This document shows positions 1 to 11,418 of a stretch of 64,000 bases of DNA, one piece after another. A program made the translations under genes and the position numbers. The notes below the pieces were generated by a model. That model had not been told where the DNA came from. It saw only the letters and a list, made by a program, of their open reading frames with translations, and searched no databases. Positions within the stretch are counted from its first letter, which is position 1. Each line of letters begins with the position of its first letter. The stretch is from Balamuthia mandrillaris (Eukaryota > Discosea > Longamoebia > Balamuthiidae), in contig JAVKOQ010000057.1 of NCBI GenBank assembly GCA_031835245.1, forward strand, positions 175,641 to 239,640. Reading direction: 5' to 3'.

Positions 1-1402
1 AACGAAAACAAAGCATAACAATGTACAGTACCTTGGACTCGAAGTAAGGCTTCATCAACTCTACATTCGAAAGTGTTGGGCAAGTATTCCTCAAATGTGT
101 AAAAACCACATCTGCCGCCTCTTCACTTGTCATCTCTGCCGGAATCGCGTTCTCTCCTTCCAAAGACTGCATCCAACGAGGGTGACCCAAAGCCAACAAC
201 TCCGCCTCCACTCTTAGATTCAACAGCCCATTTGCTTGCTCTAGCATGTGCCACAAGGCTTGATAATGAGGCAGATAACCGGTGAAGATAGCGCCTTGTT
301 GTTCCTCGCTCTCTTCTTCACCATCCCTGCCAGATTGCTCTGCGCCGATAGTAGGAAGTGTTTGAATGGAGAGATAGCGTAAGTGAGGAAGAGAAGAAAG
401 TATTTCGAGGTGAAAGACTTCATCCTCTCCTTCTTCGTTTTCTTCTTTTGGCAGTTCGTCATTGTTGGTCGTAGATGATAGCATGAACTCCCGGAGGAGT
501 TGTTGATAGGCGAGGTTCTGTTTTTGTTTATCTCTCATATCTTCTGCTTCTGGCAGTACAGCAGGCAAGAAAACCATTTGAACAAGATTTGGAAGATTCA
601 AGGTCACGTTGTTTAACCTGTGTTGCCTGCGCTTTAATATAAAAAGCACGACAAGTCTTGCAAAAAATAAAAGCAAGAAAACCAACCTCGGAGCGATATC
701 CACGGTAAGACTTTGTAACTTGGGACAATCCAAACGAAGCACTTTCAGAAATTCCATGTCATGCAGTTTGAATGTGCGAAGGTTAGGACAAGACAAGTCC
801 AACTCTACCACGTGCCACGTTCGCTTCAAGCTTAGGCGTTGTACCGAAACTGGACAGCTCTATTATTTCAACAAGCAACATATGAGCATAAAATATCAAA
901 AAAAATCAGCTTAGGGACCTGAATGACGATGGCTTCTTCTGGCGTTAGCATTCTGTTGTGGGGTTCAATAGTGTGGCGACTTTCGTGTTGGCACCTAAGA
1001 TCCACCAATGAAGGCACGTTGTTCGTTGAGCTATCTGATAGAGTGGCTAACGCACGTTCTGAATTCAGCGAGCAGTTGTCCATTTCGATCTGGCATAAGT
1101 TGGGGCAATCAAGCTCAAACTCTGCCAGCTGAATTGAATGTTAATCAACTGATGAGGAGAAGAAACAAGAGAAGAAAAAAGAGCTAGAAGGACGAGAAGG
1201 AGACATACCTTATGCCAACGGATCAAGCGGATAGAACGTAGGGAGTGATGATGAAGGCGAAAGCTGGTCATCGCATGATTATTGTAGGCGACGAAATCAA
1301 CAAGCTTCGGTGTGGCTGTTCCTAACGCCTCTAACCATGTCGTTGTAACTATTCTCATGAAGTTTGAGCTACATGGATTGCGCACGAAGGAAAGGGAGGG
1401 AG

Positions 1403-1451
<49 letters not shown>

Positions 1452-4117
1452 CATGGAATTGAAGGTACACGGGCAGAGAGTAAATATGAAAGACCAGAAG
1501 CAGTACCATTATCACTGGTCATGATGCTTAACGAAATCAAATTCCTGAAAGGGTTCAATGCTATTGGCGCGAAGCCTTGGTCAACCTCAATTGTTATTTT
1601 AATGGATTCAAGGCACTGACACAGATGAGGATACGGGACCACGTTCTTGATATCCAGTAAGTCGTGTGAAGGTAAACAGAAGTGGGGTCTCTTTTGCAAA
1701 AACGCGTCTAAATATTTAGACACACACTATAGTGGAACAAGTGTAATGTTAGGCAAATAGCTATTTTAAAACTAACAAAGAAAATTTCAGCTTGCTTTTG
1801 TACCTCTTCATCGGAGAAGTAATTCCTTATCGAGAGAGGCTGTTGGGTCACTCTATGGACGGTGAGTGATCGCAGCAGAGGGAATAGCCACCCCTTAGAT
1901 AGCTCTGCTAACATTTCTGGCAACAACTTAAACATGATATGACGTTAAAAAGTGTCGAGAGAGTGAGGGAGACAGGAAAAGATAAATTAGCAGAAGCAAT
2001 AACGCACAGTATTGATGCAAAGCATTTGTAAAGTGGATCCATGGAAAAGCAGAGTCTTCCACAAGTCCAACTGTGACGGTTCACACATAATAGTAAGAAG
2101 AACAGCAAGAAAAAAAGGAACAGGATAAATAAGGAAAGCCAGACCTGAGCAGGGTCCATTCCAACAGCAGCGCACGAGAACAAACGCAACTGTGGACAAT
2201 CGATGTCGAAGGCAACCTTTTGAGCATCTGTGATATATAGCTTCTCCAAGCTCTTTGAATGAATGATAACGGAGGTGTCATCCGCCAAAGAGAGGTGCAA
2301 AGTGCGAAGGTTGGGGCAAGATGGTCCAATTTGCTTTATGACTTGTTCGTTTAGGCAAATGTGTATACCTAAGGTGGGAGACAAAGAGATAGAGAAAGAA
2401 GCGTTTAGTAAGGTTGGACGCAAAGTATAGCAGAAGGAACAAGAAAGCCAATATAAAGAATAACGAAGAGTTATACTAACGACCATGCTTAATCTTTAAT
2501 ACTTGCAGATCAACGTTGTTGCGGAGAATAGATACAAAGCTCTCCCTTTGAGTGGGGATGTCGTTCATGCTTTCAGGAGTGAAGGAACAGTAAACCATGG
2601 TGAAGTTGACCAGGTTCGTGCAACGACGAGCAATCATGGGCAGCACGTGAGGTTGTAGATCCACATAATAAATAGAGAGCTTTGTGAGGTTGCATAAACT
2701 AGGCTCCAACGGATCGAAAAAGTCTTCAGCTCTATTGAACACCAACAACAGGCATCAAAACAAAACCAAGTTAAATGTGAAGAGGAATTGCACCAGAGTA
2801 ATGACTTACAGCGAAGGTCCATAACAACGGCTAGCGTCCCATTTGTATTCTCGAAGACAAGGACAATGCCTTAAGGCAAAGATTACATTCCTATAATCAT
2901 TACTTTCGTCTGGAACGAGAGTCATCGCTTCTAATCTCGAAAGTTGAGTTGCACACCTCTCCAAACCTTTTGTGTTAAGACATCCGAAGTTCAACAAAAG
3001 CAAGGAGGGAGGAGAGAGAGAGAGAGAGAAACAGAAACCTTCACAAGTGACAAAAGAATGGCCAAGGTTGTCGATAGTGATTCGTTCGAGGGAGGGACAA
3101 TGGGAAGCTAAAGCTTCCAGGTGGTAGTCAGACAATAACTCATTTGACAAGTCCACAATCCTCAACTTGTTGCAATTCTAGAGAATGAAGAACGAATAAG
3201 CACGACCGGTTGAGAGACGGAAGAAAACAAGACAGATGACAGAGAGCGAGCAGATGTACAGCAAACACATGAGCCAGTCCTTCAGGATGACTTTTTGGCA
3301 TTTCGGTCCTGTTCATAAGTAATACTTCTAATTCGTGAAGCTCAGCCAGATCTTGAGAGAAGAGAAGTGCATGAGAAAGAGAGAGAGAGGGAGAGAGAAG
3401 TTAGTTATTGAACGAAAGAGATAGAGAAGAGAAGTGCGTGAGAGAGAGAGAGAGAGAGAGGTGGAGAATCTACCATCAATAATACATTGTGTGAACTCCA
3501 CAGCGCAAATGTCCAAGTGCTGCAACAGAGTACAATGCTCCGCCACCACTGCAATAGCGATACCACAAAGACAAAAGACACAAACACAGAGAGCGAATCA
3601 AAATGTGTGCAACAAGAAGGCAAGAAGGCAAGAACGAAGGTAAACTACGAACGGTGGATGGTGGCAGAGTCGATGGGAACGGACGCCAAAGACAACGATG
3701 TAAGCTTTGAACAATGCGCAAGCGAACGCACACCGTTATCCGTTATGTAGGTGCAGTCTTTTTATGAGAGCAAAGAGAGAGGAGAGAAAGCAAAGGTGAA
3801 TAAAGAACGCCAATGAATAAGAGAACACGAGATACAAGCGAGCGGCGAAACAGAAGCACAAGCGAAGCAGAGAAGAGACAGAGACTAGAGAAGAGAGGAG
3901 GAGAGAGAAGAGGAACAAAGACAGGAGAATAGAGAGTAAGAGCTGAGAGAGAGAGAGAGAGAGAAGAGGAAGAAAAATACGTACGGGAAAGGTCGAGAGA
4001 GCATAGCTGAGTGGAGAGAGACCGCAAAATGGTGTCCACTTGCTCATCCAACAGCTGACGGCAATCAGAAAGGTCCAAATGGATCGTCCTCGTCCATGGC
4101 GGTGGTAACGCTTCCAT
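1..4117 (-). CDS. Leucine-rich-repeat protein (cysteine-containing LRR type), 3' end beyond the window
   Basis: The gene reads right to left and leaves the window at position 1. It is a chain of LRR exons: LHLDLSDCRQLLDE-like and LCSLDLSR (about 4000-4090), ITDNGVRSLAHCSKLTSL (about 3690-3745), LLQHLDICAVEFTQCIID (about 3480-3550), then LRITIDNLGHS-, NLTKLSIYYVDLQ- and LRTLHLSLADD-type units down to an acidic insert near 350-480. The LRRs resemble the AMN1/F-box-associated class, usually a substrate-binding scaffold of SCF ligases; no clear F-box is visible here. I prefer the ATG at 4117 (MEALPPPW) because a GTCGAC promoter-type motif lies 23 bases upstream; an in-frame ATG at 4213 is the alternative. 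Introns contain CT repeats on the sense strand. Exon borders are approximate. A related gene lies at 55427-57722. Confidence 0.72.
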
Positions 4118-4135
4118 CTCCGGAAGCTTGTGAAT

Positions 4136-4150
4136 TTTTGTCGACTCTCT
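4136..4150. promoter_or_regulatory. GTCGACAAAAATT-type promoter motif
   Basis: On the minus strand GTCGACAAAAATTC (GTCGAC at 4140-4145) lies just upstream of the preferred start of the LRR gene. The same core recurs in other promoter gaps of the window (11219, 16432, 19475, 19528, 40495, 49879, 51784, 55299, 58956). Function is inferred from position only. Confidence 0.35.
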
Positions 4151-4345
4151 TTTTGCCTCTCCGCTTCTTCTCTTTCTGCTTCCGTCTCGTTCTATCTTTC
4201 TTTGTATTCTCATTCCAAGGACGAAACGCCTCCCTCCGCATTTCCAACCGGCTGTGCATCCTCACCGTGGGCAGCAACCCACTGAACCCAACAACATTCC
4301 ACCAGGGTTCAGCTCCTCGCCACTTACCGCCAGCTAAGTAAAGCT

Positions 4346-5643
4346 TTATTTTAAATAACTTGGAAAAAGTAAGCAATGCAGGATAGAGGCAAAGCGCACT
4401 GCACAAGAGTAATCATTGCTCTCGGATGAGGAAGAGGACGAGGAGGAGGAGAAGGAGGAGGAAATTGAGGAGGAGCTCTCATCTTCTGGAACTACTCCGA
4501 TGTTCGCGAGCAGCTGTACCCCGGCATAAACGAAGGAGGAAAAGTCGGGGGACCTATTGCCATCCACGTCCACCCACACCATACGGGCACCAGGTGGGTT
4601 AAGAGGAAGCGGAGGAGGACTGCCAAGCTCCTTATCCGTCACATCTGCTCTCCACCAAACGCAAAGGGAGGTGCAGAAGTTAGCCAAATACAGAGTATAA
4701 AGCAAATGTGAAAAAAACAACAAACCTTCAAAGACAGACCCAGTGTTTCTCAACAATGCTCCAGAGGAATTGGACCCTGAGGCGTGCCCACCAGAGATGG
4801 CCAAGTCGAGAAAGGCATCACCATCATAATCCACAAAACGCACCGCACAAGCCCGAACTTGTGGCAACACTCCGCCCGGAAACAACTCTGAGGTGCCATC
4901 CATCCCGTTGCTGCGATACACCCCAGAGATAGCGGGCCTCACCCACACCAAGTCATCCTTCCCATCCCCATCGAAATCTCCTGCTCGCACTGCTCCTTCA
5001 ATAGGGGCGACACCAAACGTGGCAGATACATCGACCTCGGTGAATGTGGAGAGCTCGTTTCCATTGTTGAGGCACACTGTCTTGGTTCCACCAGCAACAG
5101 CGACGAAGAGATCCACTCGGTTGTCTCCATCAAAGTCTCCCCATTCCATCATGCATCCGTTGTTGTGGCATGGAGTCAAAGCAGGAAGTGCTTCATTAGT
5201 CACCTCGGTGAAGTTATTCCCTTGGTTGTTTCTCAACAATGCGACAAAGGGGTTCAGCATGGCAAAAAAAGCCCCAGACGAGGAGGTCAGGAAAGCCATC
5301 GTGGTTGAAGTCAGCCCACTGGCCATGTCCATTGTAGAAGCTCGGGAGGGGGCTGCCAGCAAACGCTGTGGCGGTTATATCCGAGAAACTCCAGTTTCCG
5401 TTGTTGTGGTACAACCACGCACCGCCACCAAAGAGCAACAAATCGAGGCGGCCGTCTTGGTCCACGTCCGCCCAGGACAACCCTGGACCACTCCCACCGG
5501 TAGGAAACCCGTCGGGAAAGGCGTGTGAAAGGTTTACAGGAAGGAAGCTTTGGGAGGAATAGGCTGGCAGCACCACGAGCCACCACGCCAAATAACAGCA
5601 CCACGAGCCACCACGCCAAATAACAGCACCACCTCGCCCACAT
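4346..5643 (-). pseudogene. FG-GAP/VCBS-repeat surface protein copy, broken by a 28-bp duplication and a homopolymer frameshift
   Basis: Homologous along its length to the plus-strand gene at 21049-22676. Shared features are a hydrophobic leader (YLAWWLVVLPAYSS), FLPVNLSHAFPDG, calcium-binding FG-GAP loops (WADVDQDGRLDLLLF, WGDFDGDNRVDLFVA, AGDFDGDGKDDLVW, VDYDGDAFLDLAISG) and a serine-rich stalk. Breaks seen: (1) a 28-bp tandem duplication at 5568-5623 puts the ATG at 5643 out of frame with the mature protein; (2) a run of seven A at about 5264-5270 shifts the frame where the paralogue is continuous; (3) about 65 residues (one to two repeats) are missing relative to the paralogue; (4) the C-terminal membrane anchor is absent, the reading frame ending in unrelated sequence at 4346. 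One intron (after NTGSVFEG) is shared with the paralogue. Consensus error could explain (2) but hardly all four. Confidence 0.75.
5568..5632. repeat. 28-bp tandem duplication, 2.3 copies
   Basis: Unit starting CAGCACCACGAGCCACCACG repeats at 5568-5595 and 5596-5623, with a partial third copy to 5632. It lies in the leader-peptide region of the broken FG-GAP gene. Because 28 is not a multiple of three it shifts the frame; with one unit removed, the ATG at 5643 reads straight into the FG-GAP domain. Confidence 0.9.
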
Positions 5644-5873
5644 GACTGCCCCGTCTTTCGGTTTGTTTCGCGGTGGTCAAACGGACTTGGGCGAGAGGCT
5701 TTGTTCTCTTCTTATGCAAAACAAGCGTTATTTATCGGATCTGGGTTGCGATAAGCAGCAAAATAAACGGAGGAACCTGGCTGTGAGTGGGACAATTAAT
5801 TAATGCAATGTATCTTAACCGTCGTCCACCTGCGAGAAGGCGCCGCCTGGTGGGCCGGTAAAAGTAGATGTTT

Positions 5874-7017
5874 TTACTGTTGGTGTTCCTTCGTGCTCAC
5901 ATACAGAGGATAATACCCCTCCATTTGCTGAGGTTGGTGGTGATGATGCTGCACACATGGAACGTCCTTCTTGCTTGAAAGGAAGGCCCACATGGCCAAT
6001 CCGCCCAACATGTGCCACAGCCCGTGGTAGATCCTCAAAAAGTCGTTCCTCTCATCCAACCCCAAAACGAAGAACACAAAGGCGATCGACATCAACAAAC
6101 AACCAGCAAGCAACCTATCTTTGTGAAAGGAGGGAATGGAGCGAAACCTTTCCTGCAGGAGGCGGAGCATCACGCACACTATGGAGGTGGCTATGGGAAG
6201 GAGGGTAAAAGTCACGTCCCATGGTCCTCTTTCTTGACACCATAGCGTCCAGCAAAGTAAAACCCACCTGTTTTTGTTTCGTTCTTGTTAGGTAGGTATT
6301 ATCTCGTATTGAAAGCATGAGCATAACAAACCGAAACAACTCCTTGCTTTTACGGTCTTCCCAACCCGATAGAAAGAATGCCAAGCTGTTCAAACACAAT
6401 ATACAAAAGATGTTGTCGAGGCGGTGCCAATTGCCTGATGTCATGCCTAACCTTTTTTGCAGAGACTAAATGAGAAAGAGAGAAAGAGAAAGAAGAGAGA
6501 GAAAAAGTGAAAGAGAAACGAAGAAAGAGAAACGATGAAAGAGAAAGGGAAACGATGAAAGAGTAAGAGCAAGGAAACGAAAAAAGAAAAGGAAAAATAC
6601 ATAAGAAAAAACATACCAGTCTTTATAACGCGGGTAAAGCCGATGATGGATGTCTGCAACATGATAAAATCTGTTTCCAAAAAAAATAAATAAAGAGAGA
6701 ATGAGTACTTAGAAGAAGAGAGTAAAAAAAAATAAAATACACAGTTACACTGAAGTAAGAAATGCAGCTGCGCCAAGGACAGCCTCGTAGTACCATTCTC
6801 GTCTCCAACAGAGCACAACGCCCGGCCACGTCGATATGTTTGTCACCACTTCATACCAAACCAAACACAGAGAAAAAGAATAGAAAGAGATATTTGTCAG
6901 CGGATCGATCCCAAAGCAAACGAAAGCTTACTTTGATCTAAGAGAGACAAAAGATGATTATTGATAAAGCTGACCTGTTATGACAACCTCTAAGGCGACA
7001 AAGTCACGTGAAGCCAT
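5874..7017 (-). CDS. Multi-pass membrane protein, CREST-superfamily-like (TMEM8/myomaker-type)
   Basis: Exons on the minus strand give MASRDFVALEVVIT (start ATG 7017), then VTNISTWPGVVLCWRREWYY with EAVLGAAAFLTSV, then FYHVADIHHRLYPRYKDW, HRLDNIFCILCLNSLAFFL, WVLLCWTLWCQERGPWDV, and finally a tail with LDERNDFLRIYHGLWHMLGG and a His/Gln-rich C-terminus ending at 5874. About six to seven hydrophobic segments are visible. The pattern of a YH..D pair early and a HGLWH pair in the last helices resembles the CREST membrane hydrolase-like superfamily (alkaline ceramidase, PAQR, TMEM8); which member cannot be told. The second exon junction near 6840-6960 is uncertain. Introns carry CT-rich tracts on the sense strand (6463-6600). 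Confidence 0.6.
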
Positions 7018-7357
7018 CCCTGAAAAGCCCAGCAAAAAACACACACACCTTTGTTGTTCTTTCTTCTTTTTCTTCTTTTCTGTTGTGTCACTCTCTTGCC
7101 CTCTCTCGTGTCCTATCTCTCATCCTTTCGAATTTCGTATTTTCCACTCTCACGTCTATGCTCAAGTCCTCTCTCCCGTCTATCCAACTTTCACCCTATT
7201 TTCCACCAATTTGCTCCATTTCCCTCCACCAATTTTCCACCGATTTTACCATTTAAAAAATTTCATCACAACTTTTGTTTTCTTTTCAGTTTGAAACAGA
7301 AAAAATAAAAACGCGAAACAAAAAAGCAATTAAAAACACACTCCAAAAAATAAAAAG
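7018..7357. promoter_or_regulatory. Divergent promoter region
   Basis: A 340-bp gap separates two genes starting away from each other (7017 minus, 7358 plus). It contains a long pyrimidine-rich stretch (7040-7250) on the plus strand and an A-rich leader just before the ATG at 7358. ORFs called inside it are low-complexity Phe/Ser/Leu strings and are not taken as genes. Confidence 0.4.
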
Positions 7358-7780
7358 ATGATGCTGCAAAGGTTGACAAAGAATCCAAGGAGCGCCCCTC
7401 TCACCGCCACTCTTCTTCCCGCCGTTCGTCCTCATCGTTCCTTCCACCCCTCCTCTTCCTCACGCCAATTCAAGGACGCTTGGGAAAAAGAAGGGGACAA
7501 GAAGCCTGAGAAGAAGCACAAACCAGACACCCTCAGCGAGAAAGAGGAACTCGGCCAACCCATCACAGACAAGGACAGGAGCATGGAGCACCCCATGTTC
7601 AAGAACCCCAACAAGAAGATGGTGGGCAAGAAGGGGGATGACTTTGCCGAGGAGAACATCTCGCGCACCGACGCTCGCCTGATCCGTGAGAGGGAGGGCA
7701 CCCAAACGGAAAAGGACAGGCCTTCCCCTGAGAAGGATTGGTTAAAAGACTTTGAGGAGCAGAAAAACAAGCTGGAGTGA
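7358..7780 (+). CDS. Small hydrophilic protein with a mitochondrial-type presequence
   Basis: Intronless 140-residue frame. The first 35 residues (MMLQRLTKNPRSAPL...RPHRSFHPSSSSR) are rich in Arg, Ser and Ala with no acids, as in a mitochondrial matrix presequence. The rest is highly charged (KDAWEKEGDKKPEKKHK, EEQKNKLE) with few hydrophobics and no recognisable fold; it looks intrinsically disordered, LEA-like in composition. I do not recognise the family. An ATG pair at 7358/7361 follows an A-rich leader. It starts head to head with the membrane-protein gene at 7017. Confidence 0.65.
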   Translation: MMLQRLTKNPRSAPLTATLLPAVRPHRSFHPSSSSRQFKDAWEKEGDKKPEKKHKPDTLSEKEELGQPITDKDRSMEHPMFKNPNKKMVGKKGDDFAEENISRTDARLIREREGTQTEKDRPSPEKDWLKDFEEQKNKLE

Positions 7781-7878
7781 AAAATAATAAAGTAAAACAA
7801 ACAAAAAAAAAGATGTAAAAGAAAAAAGAAACGAACCTTTCATTTTTTGTTGTTGTGTTGCTGTTTTGTGTCCATTCC

Positions 7879-10800
7879 TCAAATATAAACGGTGTATTCG
7901 CCTCTCTTAAGCAGCCTCGCTTGAGTCATGTTCACGATCTTGCCCATCGTGGAACGCTTCAGCGCGCCAACCACCCCACCATCCGTCACTTGAAATTTTG
8001 CTTTCGTGTTGGCGGCAGTTGGAAAAGGCGAGGAAGAGGAAGCGGCGGAAGGAGAGGAAGAGGAGGAGGGAGAGAGGAAGTAGTTTGTAAAAGAAGAGGA
8101 AGAGGAGAGATGATGATCGGAGGGCCTAAGCACAACCTGTCGGCCGTTATAGTAGAAGACCACGAACGGGACGCCGCGATTGTTCCACTCCTCAAAGAAC
8201 TCCACTTCAATGTCGATATCTACAGTGAAGCAGCAAAGTTGCATTCGGCTTGACAAATGGATGGATGACGTCGATCCTTCTTCTTCTTGTTCTTGGCCGG
8301 GTTCTGTTTTTGTTGATGAGGAAACTTTGTTGTTGTTCGGTTGTTGTGGTCGTTGGCTGGCGTCCTTTTGAAGCTCTCTCTCAAGTGCTGATTTGAGAGC
8401 TTCGCTCTCCACTATTTCTGCAAATAAATGTTCCATCCACCTATTTTAACAGAAAAAGTCAGAGGAAGAGAGAGAGAGAAAGAGAAGAAGGATAATGGAG
8501 AGGCCAGAACAAGACCTGCAAGGAGGACTCCAACGAGCCATGAACAGAATGCAGAGCAACCGGTTTTGAACGGCGCTGCCTGACATTCGACTATAGTTTG
8601 CCTGTCCCAAACTTATTGGCACATATGGATTCTTGTGTTTCTTTAATAGAGAATGTTACCGTCGTGTAATAAGGTTGAGACTGAGGGAGAGAGAGAGAAG
8701 GAGAGAGGGAGGAGAGAGAGGGAGAAGGAAGAGAGAGGATAAACTGACCTGGGCATACTGAAAGTCCTTCAAAACGTCATCGCAATACACCAAAAAGTGT
8801 CTCCCCGTTCCATACTTATCCACCGTCATTCTCATCGCGATAAATCCACAACAATACCACCCTTGATGAAGGTGCACGTCATATCTCCTCAGCTCATGCA
8901 AGTTGTGAATCCTCTTTACCACAAAACAATCCGCCTCAAAGTCTTCCAACTGCCAAATGGACTTAATGTCCACCACAGCCTCTCCCTCGAAGAGGAGCCT
9001 GCCGCATCGCCGACAGACATACTTAGCGTCGGGAAGTACTCGCTTGGCTTCTTTTCTCTCTCGGTTACGTCTCTGCTCGTGGCGTCGGAGCTTTCGCTCC
9101 TCTTTAAGTTTGTGGGATTGCAGGGAAAGTCGCCAGCTCATCACGTTCCTATGTTTTGTGGCGGGAGAGGAGTTTTGGTCATCTAACATGGATGCTCTGC
9201 GTGCTAAACGGATCTTCCACTTGGATGGAGGTAGCTGGTCTTCTTCCATTTCTTCGGTTTCTTTTCCTTTGGTGTTGTTCTGTTGTATGCCTCTTGGTGT
9301 CGTCTTTGTTAGTTCTTCCTCCTTTTCCTCTTCATCACTTGTTGTGAGGCTATCGCTGCTATCCTCATCTTCGTCTTCAGAAGGGCTCTCTTCTTCAAAA
9401 CTTTTCTTGCTTCCTACCCAAGTTCGAACTCTCTGTTCGTTTTGGGCTGTGGTTTTTTTCAAACTGAACATTGTTCCGTCATCTTCTTCACTTTCTGCCT
9501 TCATTGAAACTCTTTCATAGGAAAAAGTACGCCTGTGTACTCGTTCCAAAACAGGATCCACAAACGTTCTTTGCGGCGAAGCTCGCTCGTCTGTCTTTCT
9601 TTCCTCCTCTCTTTCTTTCTCCTTATGTTGTTCATCTTCCAGTTCTGAATTACTGCCTGTTTTGTTGAGTTTTGTTTTTTGAAAGCCCCGGATGGCGGCC
9701 AACATTTCCTCCCTCGTGGCCAAAGAAATAGCACTAATCATGTCCACTCCGGGAAGAACGGGTGGAGGTGGAGGAAGTACAGTCGTTTGTGAGCCTTTCT
9801 TTCTTCTGGTAGGTTTTGAAGGAGAAGAACGAGGAGGAGCAGCATTTTGAAGTTGGTTCAATCTTGTCTTTTTGAAGCCTCGGATGGCAGCCAGCAGTTC
9901 GTTTCGTTGTGTGGTTAGGTTTTGTTGTTCTTTCTTTGCTTTCTTTCGTGCGGAGCGAGTCACAATGAGCGTTCCTGTGATGTGCGATGAGCATTCCACC
10001 ATTGTAAAGAAGGGTAATCGAATTCAGGGAGGAAAAGAGAGCGTATACGGAGGAAACCAAGAAACAATATAGAAGAGAGAGGATTAAAGATTGAGAAAGA
10101 AAAGGAGAAAAGCAAAAACGATAACAAAGAAATAAACAAAGAAACGATGGACAGGACGAACGGAGGAACAAAAGAAACGTACCTGTGTTCTTGTAGCCAT
10201 GAGTGGGTTTGGGAAAAGGATAATGCTTGGGCATTGGTTGGGAGGACTCTTGCTGGTGTTGTTGTGGTTCTTGCTGTTGGTGTTTTTGCTGTTGCTTCGT
10301 GAGCTGAGGAATAATGGCGGCATAATGACCAAAGTTGAAAGACAATTGCGAGCGCAGAGGAAAGGCTTTCTCCTTGGAGCTCGCCTCCCAAGGATAACGC
10401 GGTGGCGGCGGTGGCACGCTCTTTCTCTTTTCTTTGCTTTCTCCTTTTTCTTCTGCTTCCTCTTCCTGTGTTTGTTCTTCTGTTTCGGCTTCTTCGTCCG
10501 TTTCTTTCTCCTTGTCTTTCGGTTCTTTGATGACTTCTTCTGGCGTTGAGGTTTCTCCTCCTCCTCCTCCTCCTCCTTCTTCACCTCCTCCTACTTCTTC
10601 TTCTCCTTCCTCCTGTTGTCGAACATGTTGCAACGCTCTGGAAGGAGAGAGCTTGTCCATCGCCGAACCTTCGCTGCTCAACCGTGCATAGAGTTTTGCT
10701 CTCTATTTGTTATTGTTTTTTTTTTTGGGTTATTTTTTGGATTTTTTTTTACAAAAAAAAAGAAAGAAAAAAATACCTCTATGCGGCGAAGAGCAGCACC

Positions 10801-11070
10801 TCTGGGCTCTAACTGCAGAGGAGGATTCTTCTTTGGAGGAAGAATGACAGAGGCGTCATCCAGCGAAGCGGACGGCGTCCCGCCCTCGCTCCCTTTTGTG
10901 GTAGCGGTAGTCGGCTCCACGACGACGACTCGCGTCCGTATGGCTGGGGCTGAGGCCGTGAACACTTGCGCGCCGCTCTCCCCCGATGCGTCTTGTTTGT
11001 TGCGTTGTTGCTCCTCCGTCGTCGTCGTCGTCTTCTTCTCATTGTTGTTGTCGTTTCTTTCTTCTTCCAT
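7879..11070 (-). CDS. WH2-domain actin-binding protein with a zinc-binding module and a C-terminal thioredoxin-like domain (one gene or two abutting genes)
   Basis: From ATG 11070: acidic/proline-rich N-terminus (PPPPPRYPWEA), Gln/His-rich linker, then two WH2-like motifs, NELLAAIRGFKKTRL and EMLAAIRGFQKTKLN, each with the LL..I.G..K pattern that binds actin. A proline stretch (VLPPPPPVLPG) lies between them. Later comes a Cys module YVCRRCGRLLFEG...GWYCCGF, reminiscent of beta-tent zinc folds (Yippee/Mis18 type), unproven. After QYAQ an intron leads to SQPYYTTV... which either stops at 8591 or is spliced again (GTAACA at about 8660 to GGGACAG at about 8602) in frame into LLCILFMARWSPPCRWMEHL. 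That segment plus PFVVFYYNGRQVV looks like a thioredoxin fold (DIM1/TXNL4-like) with WSPPC replacing WCxxC. If not spliced, a second gene would start at 8586, only 4 bases downstream. Confidence 0.55.
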
Positions 11071-11418
11071 TTTTGTTTCGGCAAACTATCCTTCTGTGCA
11101 CGATTTGCGTTCATTCGTTTCGCAAGTTGTGCAATTTTTGTGCTGGGTTTTTATTTTTTTTTTTCTTTGGTTTTTACAATTGGCCGACGCGCAATGGTTC
11201 GGTGTGGCAGCGGTCCGTGTCGACACCAGTTTCCCCTGCGTAAAGCAGCAGGGAAGCGCAAGGACTTGGTTTGCTGCCCTTTTGGCCCTTGCCATTTCTT
11301 TTCGGTCAATTATATGGAAGTAATAAACAAACGGTAATTTTTTTTTCAACAAAAAAAAAAAACAAATGTGCATAAAATGTTGAATGTTGAATGGTTTGTA
11401 GTTGTTTGTTTTTTTCTT
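11071..11418. promoter_or_regulatory. Promoter gap between two minus-strand genes
   Basis: Lies between the UBE3A-like stop (11419) and the WH2 gene start (11070). It contains GTGTCGACACC at 11217-11227, about 150 bases upstream of the WH2 gene ATG. This is the same GTCGAC core found in other promoter gaps. Otherwise low-complexity T-rich sequence. Confidence 0.3.

Noticed and set aside
5255-5275. Programmed frameshifting at the A7 run
   Set aside because: The same gene has three further disruptions and the paralogue lacks any slippery site there.
4893-5528. 211-codon plus-strand ORF
   Set aside because: Antisense shadow of the FG-GAP pseudogene; composition is Pro/Ser-rich with no domain.
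8797-9520. Plus-strand Ser/Leu-rich frames
   Set aside because: Shadows of the acidic central exon of the minus-strand WH2 gene.
10616-11323. 235-codon plus-strand hydrophobic ORF
   Set aside because: Opposite the WH2 gene N-terminus and promoter; arises from T-rich low complexity.
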